From: Kozakia baliensis
Lineage (GTDB): Bacteria; Pseudomonadota; Alphaproteobacteria; Acetobacterales; Acetobacteraceae
DNA: 64,000 bases
Assembly (NCBI RefSeq): GCF_001787335.1
Contig: NZ_CP014674.1
Location: 2,695,001-2,759,000 of the forward strand
Direction: 5' to 3'
Shown here: piece by piece, positions 8,652 through 18,331 of the stretch
Numbering within the stretch: the first letter of the stretch is position 1
Layout: the number at the start of each line of letters is the position of its first letter
The notes under the pieces: generated by a model
The model's input: the letters and a program-made list of their open reading frames with translations, nothing else
Told to the model about the DNA's origin: nothing
Databases searched by the model: none
Position numbers and translations under genes: made by a program

Positions 8652-9584
8652 ATGTCCAGCAAACCCGACATTCTGATGATCGACCCGATGACCAAGCCGA
8701 TCACCGAACGGCTTGAGCAATATTTCACGCTACATCCCTATGAATCCGTCGCAAAACTAGGCGATCTCGCCGCAAAAATCCGTGGCGTCACCACAGGCGG
8801 CGGAAGCGGCCTGCCGCGCGAGATTTTGGATGCGCTGCCCAATTTAGGCGTCATCTCCGTCAATGGCGTCGGCACGGACAAGATCGACCTGGAAGAATGC
8901 AAACGCCGCAAAATCCGCGTTGCGACGACACAAGGCGTGCTGACGGACGATGTGGCAGATATGGCGCTCGCGCTGCTGCTGGACACATTGCGCGGCGTCG
9001 TGGCGAGCGACCGCTTCGTGCGCGCCGGGCGTTGGGGCAAAGACCCCGTGCCGAACTCCTATACCGTGAAGGGCAAGAAGCTCGGTATCGCCGGTTTCGG
9101 CCATATCGGCAAAGCTATTGCCAGCCGCGCCGCCGCTTTCGGCATGGAAATTGCCTATTTCAACTCCCGCAAGCAGGATGACAGCGACTACCCCTTCTAT
9201 CCGGAATTTAAGTCGCTGGTGGAATGGGCGGATGTGTTGGTTCTGGCCGTTTCAGGCGGGCCACGCTCCTACCACATGGTCAATAAGGAAATCATCGAGG
9301 CGCTCGGCCCGAAAGGCTTCCTCATCAACGTGGCGCGCGGCAGCGTCGTCGATGAGGATGAACTGTTATCGGCGCTCAAAGAAGGCCGCCTAGGCGGCGC
9401 GGGACTAGACGTATTCGCGCACGAACCCAGCGTGCCGGAAGGTTTTTACGGGCTAGACAATGTCGTGTTGCAGGCTCACCGCGCCAGCGCCACGATCGAG
9501 ACCCGCAACGCCATGGGCAATCTCGTCATCGACAACCTCATCGCCTTCTTCGACGGAAAGCCCTTGCTCACTCCGGTCGTCTAA
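8652..9584 (+). CDS. D-2-hydroxyacid dehydrogenase, 2-ketogluconate reductase-like
   Basis: 310-residue NAD(P)H-dependent reductase. It has the Rossmann motif GIAGFGHIGKAIASR, the catalytic Arg in NVARGSVVDEDEL, the Glu in DVFAHEP, and the catalytic His in VLQAHRASAT, where most relatives have PH-x-GS. The N-terminal MSSKPDILMIDPM and the ending LLTPVV closely resemble the 2-ketogluconate reductase of Gluconobacter as I remember it. That enzyme reduces 2-keto-D-gluconate to D-gluconate in the cytoplasm. GAGGAG precedes the ATG. Other keto-acid substrates such as hydroxypyruvate remain possible. Confidence 0.85.
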   Translation: MSSKPDILMIDPMTKPITERLEQYFTLHPYESVAKLGDLAAKIRGVTTGGGSGLPREILDALPNLGVISVNGVGTDKIDLEECKRRKIRVATTQGVLTDDVADMALALLLDTLRGVVASDRFVRAGRWGKDPVPNSYTVKGKKLGIAGFGHIGKAIASRAAAFGMEIAYFNSRKQDDSDYPFYPEFKSLVEWADVLVLAVSGGPRSYHMVNKEIIEALGPKGFLINVARGSVVDEDELLSALKEGRLGGAGLDVFAHEPSVPEGFYGLDNVVLQAHRASATIETRNAMGNLVIDNLIAFFDGKPLLTPVV

Positions 9585-9593
9585 CGCGACCCT

Positions 9594-9818
9594 CTATTTC
9601 CCCGGCGGCCCAACCAACCGCCAGATATCCTCCAACGCCGCCTGAAGCGTGGGCTGGGGCATGCCCCACGTCACTTCACCGCCGGGGGGATGCAGCGAAA
9701 CGCTCCATCCCCCGCCACCGGGACGTTCGATCTCCACGCCCCAATCGTCAGGGATGCGCGCCAGCAGGCGTGCTAGTCGCCCTTCCACCGTCGCAGGCTT
9801 GGCGTAGTTATGCCCCAT
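9594..9818 (-). CDS. Small conserved-looking protein coupled to tldD
   Basis: A 74-residue protein of unknown function, starting MGHNYAKPATVEGRLARLL and ending in an LEDIWRLVG helix. The middle (GVEIERPGGGGWSVSLHPPGGE) looks like a small beta-hairpin. It has no signal or membrane segment. The ATG overlaps the tldD stop codon by one base (TGATG), which supports this start and translational coupling. The frame is open further upstream inside tldD, but that part is probably not translated. Confidence 0.6.
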   Translation of the reverse strand: MGHNYAKPATVEGRLARLLARIPDDWGVEIERPGGGGWSVSLHPPGGEVTWGMPQPTLQAALEDIWRLVGPPGK

Positions 9819-11284
9819 CAGGCCGTGCCTCCCACCGTAAGGCCGGAGAGTTTCAATGTCGGCTGGCCAACGCCAACGGGCACGCCCTGCCCCGCCTTGC
9901 CGCAAGTGCCGATGCCCGGATCGAGCGACACATCGGACCCGATCATGGAAATCTTATTCATCGCATCCGCGCCGTTGCCGATCAGCGTCGCGCCCTTGAC
10001 CGGGCGCGTCACCTTGCCGTCTTCAATCAAATAGGCTTCGGAAGTGGCGAACACGAACTTGCCGGAGGTGATGTCCACCTGACCGCCACCGAAATCGACC
10101 GCATACAGCCCGCGCTTGGTGAAGCGGATCATCTCCTCGGTCGTGGCGTCCCCCGCAAGCATCAATGTGTTGGTCATGCGCGGCAACGGCGCGTGGGCGT
10201 AAGATTCGCGGCGTCCATTGCCGGTCGGCGCAACGCCGGTGAGGCGCGCATTCAAGCGATCTTGGATAAAGCCACGCAAGATGCCGTCCTCGATCATGAC
10301 TGTGCGACCGGTCGGCGTGCCTTCATCGTCGATGCTCAGAGATCCGCGCGCCTCCGCCAACGTACCATCATCGATCACGGTGACGCCCGGCGAAGCTACA
10401 CGCTTGCCGACCATATCGGCGAAACAAGAAGTGCCTTTGCGGTTGAAATCACCTTCCAACCCATGGCCCACCGCCTCATGCAACAGAATACCCGGCCAGC
10501 CTGGGCCAAGCACCACGTCCATTTCCCCAGCCGGAGCGGGAGCGGCATCGAGATTGACCAGAGCGCGGCGCAGGGCTTCGTCCACCGCGCTTTTCCAGGT
10601 TTCAGGCGTCAGCAGACGAGAGAGATTGTAGCGCCCACCCAAACCACGGCTGCCGCTTTCGCGCCGTCCGTCGCGTTCCACCACCACGGAAACGTTGAGC
10701 CGCACCAACGGGCGCAGATCGGCGGCGCGCGCATCCGCCCCGCGCATGATCTGAATGGCCTGCCATTCCGCCGAAAGGCTGGCGCTCACCTGCACGATGC
10801 GTTTGTCCAGCCCACGCGCATAGGCGTCGATTTCGCTTAGTACGGCAGCGCGCTGGGCAAAATCGGTGTCCGACAAGGGGCTGGCTTCGCTGTATAGCTT
10901 GCGGTTCGTGGCGTTCGGCGGCAAAGCCAACGTCCCATCCCGCCCCTGACGCACGACGGAAACTGCGTCCACTGCGCGGGAAAGCGCGCTTTCGCTCAAC
11001 TCATCGGAGTGGGCGAAGCCGGTTTCCGTTCCCAGGACAGAGCGCATGCCGAAGCCGGAAGAAGTATCGAAACTAGCCGCGCGGATCACGCCGTCATCCA
11101 GCGAGATCGCCTCGCTTTCGCGATATTCCAGGAATAACTCTCCGTCATCGACGCCACGCAGGCCTTTCGCCGTCAGTCGTTCGGCGTCTTCGCGCGACAA
11201 ACGGCTGCCCGCACCTTCGAAGAACAATTTGTCAGTGACGGCCAGGGCGGAGAGCGGCGTGGCATCCAGCAAAGACGAATTCAT
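9818..11284 (-). CDS. tldD: Metalloprotease TldD
   Basis: 488-residue TldD of the TldD/TldE (PmbA) heterodimer, a cytoplasmic zinc protease that degrades unfolded peptides and processes some peptide natural products. The zinc motif HEAVGHGLEGD (His269-Glu270, His274) is intact; GGGQVDITSGKFVF and GTCGKAGQGVPVGVGQP near the C terminus are typical. The ATG at 11284 gives the family N terminus; the longer open frame runs into intergenic sequence. The partner pmbA/tldE is not in the window. Confidence 0.94.
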   Translation of the reverse strand: MNSSLLDATPLSALAVTDKLFFEGAGSRLSREDAERLTAKGLRGVDDGELFLEYRESEAISLDDGVIRAASFDTSSGFGMRSVLGTETGFAHSDELSESALSRAVDAVSVVRQGRDGTLALPPNATNRKLYSEASPLSDTDFAQRAAVLSEIDAYARGLDKRIVQVSASLSAEWQAIQIMRGADARAADLRPLVRLNVSVVVERDGRRESGSRGLGGRYNLSRLLTPETWKSAVDEALRRALVNLDAAPAPAGEMDVVLGPGWPGILLHEAVGHGLEGDFNRKGTSCFADMVGKRVASPGVTVIDDGTLAEARGSLSIDDEGTPTGRTVMIEDGILRGFIQDRLNARLTGVAPTGNGRRESYAHAPLPRMTNTLMLAGDATTEEMIRFTKRGLYAVDFGGGQVDITSGKFVFATSEAYLIEDGKVTRPVKGATLIGNGADAMNKISMIGSDVSLDPGIGTCGKAGQGVPVGVGQPTLKLSGLTVGGTA

Positions 11285-11366
11285 GGGGCGACATATTCCT
11301 TCGCGGCGATGACTTCCTAATATGGCGACATCACCCGCTGATTTCGAGGGGCGCTTTTGGCTTATC

Positions 11367-12518
11367 TTATCGCCGTTCCCGGTCGGCGACAAAGGAGCAA
11401 CAGGCAGCCACCAGAACGAGCAAGATGGAGAGCGACCCGAAGGCCAGCGACAAACCGCCCAGATATGCCACCAAACCGATGAGAGCCGGACCGGCCAAAC
11501 CGCCTGCATAGCCCATCGCCGTAACGGCGGAGACGGCCACGCTTTCCGGCATTACCTTTTGTCGCCCGAGGGCATGATAGGTGACGGGCACGATATTGGC
11601 GCATCCGATGCCGATGAGAGCGTATCCCAGCAGCACGATTCCCACATTGTCCAAAGTCACGATGATGACGAATCCCGAAGCCGCAATCAGACTGCCCCAA
11701 AAAACGATCCGGCTGCGCCCCAACCATTTCACGCCTCGGTCGCCCATCAGGCGGCAAATCGTCATGGCGGCGGAAAACAACACATAGCCCCACCCTCCTT
11801 GTGTCGGCGGGAAATGCCGCTCCGAAGTCAGGAATACGCCCCCCCAATCCAGAACCGCGCCTTCGCTCAAAAAGGTGATGAAGCAAATACCGCCCAGCAA
11901 GATAATAAAACCGTGCGGCCTGACGAAAACCGGATGATGGCTTTCGCCACCTTCTTGAAGATTGCTCGGCGTTGAAATTGCGAGAAGCAATACGACCACG
12001 CACGCGACGCTCAAGCTCGCGATTTCGGGCGAAAATCCCACGTGCAGCAACGCCGACATGCTGCCCGCACCGCCAACTCCGCCGATGCTGAAGATACCAT
12101 GAAAACCCGACATCATAGGCCGCCCAGCGCTTCGTTCCACAATCAACGCCTGCACGTTCATCGCTGCGTCCATGCTGCCTAGCCCGACGCCGAACAGCAT
12201 CAGACAGACGCCCAGAGCCGGAACCCAAGAAAGAAAGGCCAGAAGTGGCAACATCGACGCCAGGAGAAGCCCGCTTAGCAGAAGCGTGTTCCGACATCCC
12301 CATTTCGCGATGATTTTTCCGGCGAAAGGCATGGCGATGACGGACCCGAAGCCCAAACACAAAAGGAGCAAGCCCAGCGCGCCGTTGCCGATCTGCATGT
12401 GACGCTGCGCGAGGGGTACGAGCGCCGCCCAGGCGGCTCCGGAAAAACCGGCGATGAAAAAGGCAGCACGCGTGCTGTATTGTTGCGCCAAGCTAGGCGC
12501 AATTCGGGCACGCGCCAT
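11367..12518 (-). CDS. MFS permease
   Basis: 383 residues, about 12 transmembrane helices, resembling the YbjJ/fucose-permease branch of the major facilitator superfamily. The loop after helix 2 reads AGKIIAKWGCRNTLLLSG, and the helix-8/9 loop has MGDRGVKWLGRSR. The ATG at 12518 leaves a short cytoplasmic N terminus (MARARIAPSLAQQYSTRAAF). It is 82 nt before tldD on the same strand and divergent from the trehalase. The substrate is not evident. Confidence 0.83.
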   Translation of the reverse strand: MARARIAPSLAQQYSTRAAFFIAGFSGAAWAALVPLAQRHMQIGNGALGLLLLCLGFGSVIAMPFAGKIIAKWGCRNTLLLSGLLLASMLPLLAFLSWVPALGVCLMLFGVGLGSMDAAMNVQALIVERSAGRPMMSGFHGIFSIGGVGGAGSMSALLHVGFSPEIASLSVACVVVLLLAISTPSNLQEGGESHHPVFVRPHGFIILLGGICFITFLSEGAVLDWGGVFLTSERHFPPTQGGWGYVLFSAAMTICRLMGDRGVKWLGRSRIVFWGSLIAASGFVIIVTLDNVGIVLLGYALIGIGCANIVPVTYHALGRQKVMPESVAVSAVTAMGYAGGLAGPALIGLVAYLGGLSLAFGSLSILLVLVAACCSFVADRERR

Positions 12519-12698
12519 CAGCGGAAACCTGTAAAAACGAAGCGAGTCGATATGAACATGGCACGGCGACAACCAAAATTTCCATGCATCATAGCACGTT
12601 GCGTCGCACGTCACTCTATCGGATGGTCGCAACCTATGGCGATCTGATGCGCTCGTGTTGTGCATGCGAAGGACGCATTTTGAATTGGAAAGGTGGTT

Positions 12699-15107
12699 AT
12701 GACGCAGCGCTCAACATTTTCCTCAGCACTATTATTGAGCGTTTCAGCGATCGCTTTCTCCATAACCTCCGCCTTCGCCCAAGCTCAGAACGCACCCCAG
12801 CAGCCGCCACAGACACAAACGCAACAGCAGGCGCAACCGCCTGTTCAAACGCAAACACCTGCGGCGAAACCTACACAGCCCGTCACACCTAAGAACGACA
12901 ACACGCCGCAGACTTCGCCTGCACCCTCCACAACCAATCCCGCCTCATCATCGCCTCAACCGCAGAGCGCCTCTCCCGCCGCCACCGTTCCCCCGCGACC
13001 TTCGACACCGACACCGCAACCCGCAGCGACATCTTCCGCCAATGACAAAAACGCGCCGCCCGCGCCGCGCCCGACCGTGGAAAGCGAGGCGGCGACCGGC
13101 ATGCGCATGACGGATGTGCCGCAAGATTTGCGTTCGCCGTCCATCGCGCTGGGCGGGTTGTTCGCGGCGATCGGTGGGGCGCATTTGGAGCCTGATTTCA
13201 AAACCATCGCCGACGCCACGCCGGACGAGGCGCCGTCGCGACTGTTACAGGACTGGCAGCAGCAGCGACTTCAACCAGGCTTTAGCATCAAGACGTTCTA
13301 CGAGCAGCATTTCAGTCCGCCGATTCGGCGCGAAGTGAATTACAAGCGCCGCGCCAACGAGAACATTTTCGACTATATCCAAGGCATGTGGGGCGTACTG
13401 ACCCGCCAGCCGGACAAGCCTATCGCCTATTCCTCGTTGCTACCGCTGCCCTATGCCTATGTCGTGCCGGGCGGACGTTTTTCCGAACTCTATTACTGGG
13501 ACACGTATTTCACGATGATCGGGCTGTATGAAAGCGGCCAGATCGACCTCATGCGCGGCATGATCATGGATATGGCATCCCAGATCGACCGTTACGATCA
13601 TATTCCCAACGGCACGCGCACTTACTACCTGAGCCGTTCCGAACCACCTTACTTCGCGCTGATGGTGGATTTGCTGGCGCAGCACGATGGGCAAAGCACC
13701 TATCGGAAATTCTTACCAGAACTGCAACGCGAGCATGATTACTGGATGGACGGGGCTGCAAAACTGCCGCGCGGTCAGGCCTATCGCCACGTCGTGCGAT
13801 TGAAAGACGGTACGCTGCTCAACCGCCATTGGGATGATCTGGACACGCCGCGCGACGAAAGTTACCCGGAAGATGTCGAGACCGCCAATAACGCCAAATC
13901 TCGCCCACCTTCGGATGTTTATCGCGATCTGCGCGCAGGTGGCGAAACGGGGTGGGATTTCTCATCGCGTTGGCTGGCGGACGGGCATACGCTTGCGACG
14001 ATCCACACCACCGATCTGGTCACCATCGAACTCAACAGCTTGATGGCGCATCTGGAGCAGACGCTGGCGCATGCTTATGCAGTCAGCGGCAAGCTCAAGC
14101 TGGCCGGACATTACGGCGATATGGCGGAACAGCGCACGATTGATATCCGCCGCCTGATGTGGAACGACGACCAACAAGCTTTCTTCGATTATGACTGGAA
14201 GGCCGGTCAGCAGACCACAGTATTATCCTCCGCAACCGCCGTGCCGCTATTCTTGCGCATCGCCACACAGGCGCAAGCATTGGCAGTGGCGGAGACCATT
14301 CGGGACAAATTGCTGAAACCCGGCGGATTGGTCGTGACGGATCGGCATAGTGGTCAGCAATGGGATGCGCCTAACGGCTGGGCTCCAGCCCAATGGATGG
14401 CGATCAAAGGCCTGAACAATTATGGAGCAAGCGATCTGGCGACCGAGATCGCACGGCGCTGGATGGCACGTGTGATCGGCACGTATGAGAAATCCGGCGT
14501 GTTGCTCGAGAAATACGATGTGGAAGCGCCGAATATTAGCCCAACCGGCGGCAAGGGCGGCGGCGAATACCCGATGCAGATCGGGTTCGGCTGGACCAAT
14601 GGCACATTATTGGGACTGATGAACCGCTACCCATTACAGACCAACCAGATTTTGCAACGGAACCCACTAGCCAACCAGGCTCCAATTCAAGCCTTGCCGC
14701 CTTTGGACCCTTACAGTGCGGAAGGACCGGAGGAGACAACGCCACCCGCGTCTCAACCCGCGCCAGATAACAAAGCCTCCGACGTTAGCGCGGCGGAAGC
14801 GCCGAAGCCTACGCAAGCCGCGACGACGCATCCTGAGCCATCGAGCGGAAGCTCCGCCGATGAGACAACGCCGCCTGTGCACGTCGATCACGAAACCGGA
14901 GCAGTGGCAACGAAAGAAGCGGCCCCATCCGCTTCGGCGCAGAGCAATGACGCCAAGGATGCGGCGAAGGCGGATGAACCGAATAAAGCGGCACCCGCCC
15001 CGGAGAATAAAGAATCCGACGCGGCAGTTCCTGAACCGGGGTCGAATTTAGCCCAGCAGAGTAAGGGAGCGGGCGCAGCCGAGCCGGAGGCTCAGCCCAA
15101 ACGGTAG
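12699..15107 (+). CDS. treA: Periplasmic trehalase with long disordered arms
   Basis: GH37 trehalase (802 residues) that splits trehalose into two glucose. A signal peptide ends at about residue 28 (...TSAFA). Residues about 30-125 are a Pro/Gln/Thr/Ala-rich arm. The catalytic domain carries PGGRFSELYYWDTYF (from residue 257), GWDFSSRW with the presumed acid, QWDAPNGWAPAQW (from about 554) and the glycine-rich GGKGGGEYPMQ. Residues about 650-802 form a second Ala/Pro/Glu/Lys-rich arm. Escherichia coli TreA is about 565 residues, so roughly 240 residues are extra. ATG 12699 has GGAAAGG upstream; a GTG at 12693 is also possible. The 3' end overlaps the convergent aminotransferase by 16 nt. Confidence 0.92.
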   Translation: MTQRSTFSSALLLSVSAIAFSITSAFAQAQNAPQQPPQTQTQQQAQPPVQTQTPAAKPTQPVTPKNDNTPQTSPAPSTTNPASSSPQPQSASPAATVPPRPSTPTPQPAATSSANDKNAPPAPRPTVESEAATGMRMTDVPQDLRSPSIALGGLFAAIGGAHLEPDFKTIADATPDEAPSRLLQDWQQQRLQPGFSIKTFYEQHFSPPIRREVNYKRRANENIFDYIQGMWGVLTRQPDKPIAYSSLLPLPYAYVVPGGRFSELYYWDTYFTMIGLYESGQIDLMRGMIMDMASQIDRYDHIPNGTRTYYLSRSEPPYFALMVDLLAQHDGQSTYRKFLPELQREHDYWMDGAAKLPRGQAYRHVVRLKDGTLLNRHWDDLDTPRDESYPEDVETANNAKSRPPSDVYRDLRAGGETGWDFSSRWLADGHTLATIHTTDLVTIELNSLMAHLEQTLAHAYAVSGKLKLAGHYGDMAEQRTIDIRRLMWNDDQQAFFDYDWKAGQQTTVLSSATAVPLFLRIATQAQALAVAETIRDKLLKPGGLVVTDRHSGQQWDAPNGWAPAQWMAIKGLNNYGASDLATEIARRWMARVIGTYEKSGVLLEKYDVEAPNISPTGGKGGGEYPMQIGFGWTNGTLLGLMNRYPLQTNQILQRNPLANQAPIQALPPLDPYSAEGPEETTPPASQPAPDNKASDVSAAEAPKPTQAATTHPEPSSGSSADETTPPVHVDHETGAVATKEAAPSASAQSNDAKDAAKADEPNKAAPAPENKESDAAVPEPGSNLAQQSKGAGAAEPEAQPKR

Positions 15108-16261
15108 ATGCGGCCCAGACGGCTCAAGGCTTCGCGCAACACGGCTTCCTTCTTGCAGAAAGCAAAGCGGATGAGGTGACGCGGCGGCTCTGGGCCCTCA
15201 GGATCGTAAAAGGCGGAAACCGGAATGGCGGCAACGCCTGCCTCCTTGACCATATCGCGGCAGAAAGCGACATCGTCCTGTCCATTGGCGTGACGGCCGA
15301 TATCCGCCACGACGAAATAACTTCCATCCGCGGGAAGCGTCGGGAAGCCGAGTTCATGCAATCCGTTAGAAAGAAGATCGCGCTTCGCCCGCAAATCCTG
15401 CGCCAAACTATGGAAGTAGCTCTCGTCGAGATTTAAACCTTTGGCAACAGCGCGTTGAAGGTTGGGAGCCGTGGAGAACACCATGACCTGATGCGCTTTC
15501 GCCACGAGCGCGGCCAGGCTTGCAGGGGCAGTGACATAGCCAACTTTCCACCCGGTGAGAGAAAAGCTTTTGCCCGCGCTGCCTATACGCATGGAACGCT
15601 CGCGCATGCCGGGACGAGTCATAAGTGGAATATGCGGCACGCCGAAGGTGAGATGTTCATAAACCTCATCGCAGATGGCGTAGCAATCATGCGCTCTCAC
15701 CAATTCCGCGATGAGATCCAGTTCCTCAACCGAAAAGACCTTCCCACTCGGATTCATCGGAGAATTAAGCAGGATCGCCTTGGTTTTCGGCCCGAACGCC
15801 GCGCGCAGTTCCGCCTCCGGCAAGCCCCAATCCGGCGCCTGCACGCGCACGCAACGCGGCACCGCGCCCAATAGGCGCAGAACCGGCAGATAAGTGTCGT
15901 AAAGCGGCTCGATCAGCACCACTTCGTCGCCCGGTTCGACCACCGCCATGAGGCAAGCCGCGATGGCTTCGGTCGCGCCGGACGTCACCACCACTTCCGT
16001 ATTGGGATCAATCTGAAGATCGTAGCTACGCGCATTGGAACGAGCCACGGCTTCGCGCAATTCAGGCAGGCCGGTCAGGGGCGCGTATTGATTGCGCCCA
16101 TCCTTCAACGCTTCCGCCGCTGCCTCGATCAGATCGGCAGGGCCTTCAGTATCGGGAAAACCCTGACCGAGATTGATGGCCTGATGCTGAGCGGCCAATT
16201 GCGACATCACCGTAAAAATGGTGGTGGGCAGGCCAGCGAGGAAGGCGTTGGGTGATTTCAT
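15092..16261 (-). CDS. PLP-dependent class I/II aminotransferase
   Basis: 389 residues, fold-type I aminotransferase of the methionine/aromatic (YbdL/kynurenine aminotransferase-like) subgroup. The N-terminal INLGQGFPDTEGP, NQYAPLTGLPELR, SGATEAI, LNSPMNPSGKV, the cofactor Asp/Tyr in ICDEVYEHLTF and the Schiff-base lysine in SAGKSFSLTGWKVGY are all present. It is cytoplasmic and probably uses several amino or keto acids, including the keto acid of methionine. It converges on the trehalase, with a 16-nt overlap of coding ends. Confidence 0.9.
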   Translation of the reverse strand: MKSPNAFLAGLPTTIFTVMSQLAAQHQAINLGQGFPDTEGPADLIEAAAEALKDGRNQYAPLTGLPELREAVARSNARSYDLQIDPNTEVVVTSGATEAIAACLMAVVEPGDEVVLIEPLYDTYLPVLRLLGAVPRCVRVQAPDWGLPEAELRAAFGPKTKAILLNSPMNPSGKVFSVEELDLIAELVRAHDCYAICDEVYEHLTFGVPHIPLMTRPGMRERSMRIGSAGKSFSLTGWKVGYVTAPASLAALVAKAHQVMVFSTAPNLQRAVAKGLNLDESYFHSLAQDLRAKRDLLSNGLHELGFPTLPADGSYFVVADIGRHANGQDDVAFCRDMVKEAGVAAIPVSAFYDPEGPEPPRHLIRFAFCKKEAVLREALSRLGRIYRLG

Positions 16262-16735
16262 TTTCGATCCTGCGAGAGAACAAGCACGACATCATGACAT
16301 AAACCAAAAGCGGAAGCCAAAACGCGAGACAAACATACTGCGATGCGCGGTGATTTTTAATTCTGAATTTAGAGCGAGACGTTTCATTAAAATTATTTCG
16401 AAAATTCTTCGATATAATTTCGTATCCGAACGAAAAATGCAGACGACGTCCGTTTTCGGAATTTTTATTGGTCAGACGAATAAGGCCGAGAGAGATTTGA
16501 TTTTTCGGCGGCTTTCTTAAGCAATCCGACAGCCGCGCGGGCTAGGGCGGCTTCATGCAAAGCGCGCGCAATCTTTTGATTGCCGTATCATTACGGAAAT
16601 AAATAGAAACTCCACCGTTTCAATGAGGTTTTCTTTTGCGTAACGATCTTCCGATACTCGACAGCGCGCTTTTCCTCGCTTAATCGTTCTGCAGCCGATT
16701 TTGCGGCCCCATGAGGCAGAACAGGTATTCGATAC
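16262..16735. other. AT-rich region upstream of glnA
   Basis: 474 nt between the aminotransferase start and glnA. It is much richer in A+T than the flanks. A TATAAT box and the inverted repeat TCGAA-AATTC-TTCGA lie around 16395-16418, but no matching -35 box is clear, and I find no sigma-54 type -24/-12 element. No ORF with a credible ribosome site or coding character is seen. Confidence 0.4.
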
Positions 16736-18271
16736 ATGGCGAGAAAAGCTCCGGCCCCGAAAACGAAGGCGGCCTCCTCTACGACTAATGCGTCCCCAGC
16801 CAAAACTTCCGCGAAAGCGCCAGCCAAGGCGACCAATGCACTGAAGCCGGGCACGCCGGACCCCGTCGCCGTCAAGCGTGTATTCGAATTGATGCAGGAA
16901 CATTCGGTCGAGCTGGTCGATCTGCGCTTCACCGATCCCAAGGGCAAGTGGCATCACACGACGCAGTGGCACACGACGATCGAAGACGACACCTTCGTGG
17001 ACGGCTTCATGTTCGACGGTTCGTCCATCGGCGGCTGGAAAGCCATTAACGAATCCGACATGGTGCTCCTGCCGGACCCGAGCACAGCCGTCATGGACCC
17101 GTTCTCGGCCAAGCCGCAACTCATCCTGATTTGCGACATCATCGACCCGCGCACCGGCGGCTACTATAACCGCGACCCGCGTTCGACGGCTAAAGCCGCG
17201 GAAGCCTATCTGCAAAGCGCAGGATACGGCGACACGGCCTTCTTCGGCCCGGAAGCCGAGTTCTTCATCTTCGACAACGTGCAGTTCGGAACAGGCCCGA
17301 ATTACGGCACGTATCAGCTCGACAGCATCGAAGGACCGGACGCCTCGCTAAAGGACTACCCGGAAGGCAATATGGGCCATCGTCCGGTCGTCAAGGGCGG
17401 CTACTTCCCAGTCGCGCCGGTCGATAGCGAAGGCGATCTGCGCGCCGAAATGCTCTCGACAATGGGCGAAATGGGCCTGCCGATCGAAAAGCACCATCAT
17501 GAAGTCGCGCAGTCCCAGCACGAACTCGGCACGAAGTTCGCCACGCTGGTCCAGTCGGCCGATTTCATGCAAATCTATAAATACTGCGTCCACAACGTCG
17601 CCCATTCCTACGGCAAGACGGCAACATTCATGCCGAAGCCGATTGCAGGCGATAACGGCTCCGGCATGCACGTTCACCAGTCCATCTGGCGCGACGGCAA
17701 GCCGGCTTTCGCCGGTAGCGAGTATGCGGGCCTTTCGGAAGAAGCGCTGTTCTATATCGGCGGCATCATCAAGCACGCCAAATCGCTGAACGCCTTCACC
17801 AACCCGTCCACCAACTCCTACAAGCGTCTGATCCCAGGCTTCGAAGCGCCGGTTTTGCTCGCCTATTCAGCAGCGAACCGTTCCGCCTCCTGCCGTATTC
17901 CTTACGCGAACAGCCCGAAAGCCAAGCGCGTCGAAGTCCGCTTCCCGGACCCGACCGCCAACCCCTATCTGGCATTCTCCGCCATGCTGATGGCGGGCCT
18001 AGACGGTATCCGGAACAAGATCCACCCGGGCGACGCCATGGACAAGGATCTTTACGAACTGCCGAAGGACGAACTGGCCCAGATCCCGACGGTCTGCGGT
18101 TCGCTCCGCGAAGCGCTTCAGGCGCTCGAAGCCGATTATGCCTATCTTCTGGAAGGTGGCGTGTTCACCAAGGACCAGATCGAAAGCTACATCGAACTGA
18201 AGTGGAAAGAAGTTTACAAATTCGAACACACGCCGCACCCGGCGGAATTCGAAATGTATTACTCGGTCTAA
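16736..18271 (+). CDS. glnA: Glutamine synthetase type I, with N-terminal extension
   Basis: 511 residues; makes glutamine from glutamate, ammonia and ATP. Motifs present: [48 protein letters not shown] and [16 protein letters not shown]. Tyr440 in DKDLYELP matches the adenylylation site (Tyr397 in Escherichia coli), so control by GlnE is likely. The family N terminus ([20 protein letters not shown]) begins only at about residue 47; residues 1-45 are an Ala/Lys/Pro/Thr-rich tail. No ATG lies between the tail and the domain, and the true start could be a later alternative codon. The gene has its own terminator. Confidence 0.95.
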   Translation: MARKAPAPKTKAASSTTNASPAKTSAKAPAKATNALKPGTPDPVAVKRVFELMQEHSVELVDLRFTDPKGKWHHTTQWHTTIEDDTFVDGFMFDGSSIGGWKAINESDMVLLPDPSTAVMDPFSAKPQLILICDIIDPRTGGYYNRDPRSTAKAAEAYLQSAGYGDTAFFGPEAEFFIFDNVQFGTGPNYGTYQLDSIEGPDASLKDYPEGNMGHRPVVKGGYFPVAPVDSEGDLRAEMLSTMGEMGLPIEKHHHEVAQSQHELGTKFATLVQSADFMQIYKYCVHNVAHSYGKTATFMPKPIAGDNGSGMHVHQSIWRDGKPAFAGSEYAGLSEEALFYIGGIIKHAKSLNAFTNPSTNSYKRLIPGFEAPVLLAYSAANRSASCRIPYANSPKAKRVEVRFPDPTANPYLAFSAMLMAGLDGIRNKIHPGDAMDKDLYELPKDELAQIPTVCGSLREALQALEADYAYLLEGGVFTKDQIESYIELKWKEVYKFEHTPHPAEFEMYYSV

Positions 18272-18280
18272 TCCGAAAGA

Positions 18281-18310
18281 AAAGCCCGGCCGAAACGCCG
18301 GGCTTTTTTT
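18281..18310 (+). terminator. Rho-independent terminator of glnA
   Basis: Perfect 10-bp stem AAAGCCCGGC / GCCGGGCTTT with the loop CGAAAC, running into seven T residues, 9 nt after the glnA stop codon. Confidence 0.92.
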
Positions 18311-18331
18311 ATGAGCGCCGCCTATCTCACC

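Noticed and set aside
9770-10840. 356-residue ORF on the + strand opposite tldD
   Set aside because: Fully inside tldD on the other strand and rich in Arg, His and Gln, as expected of a shadow frame.
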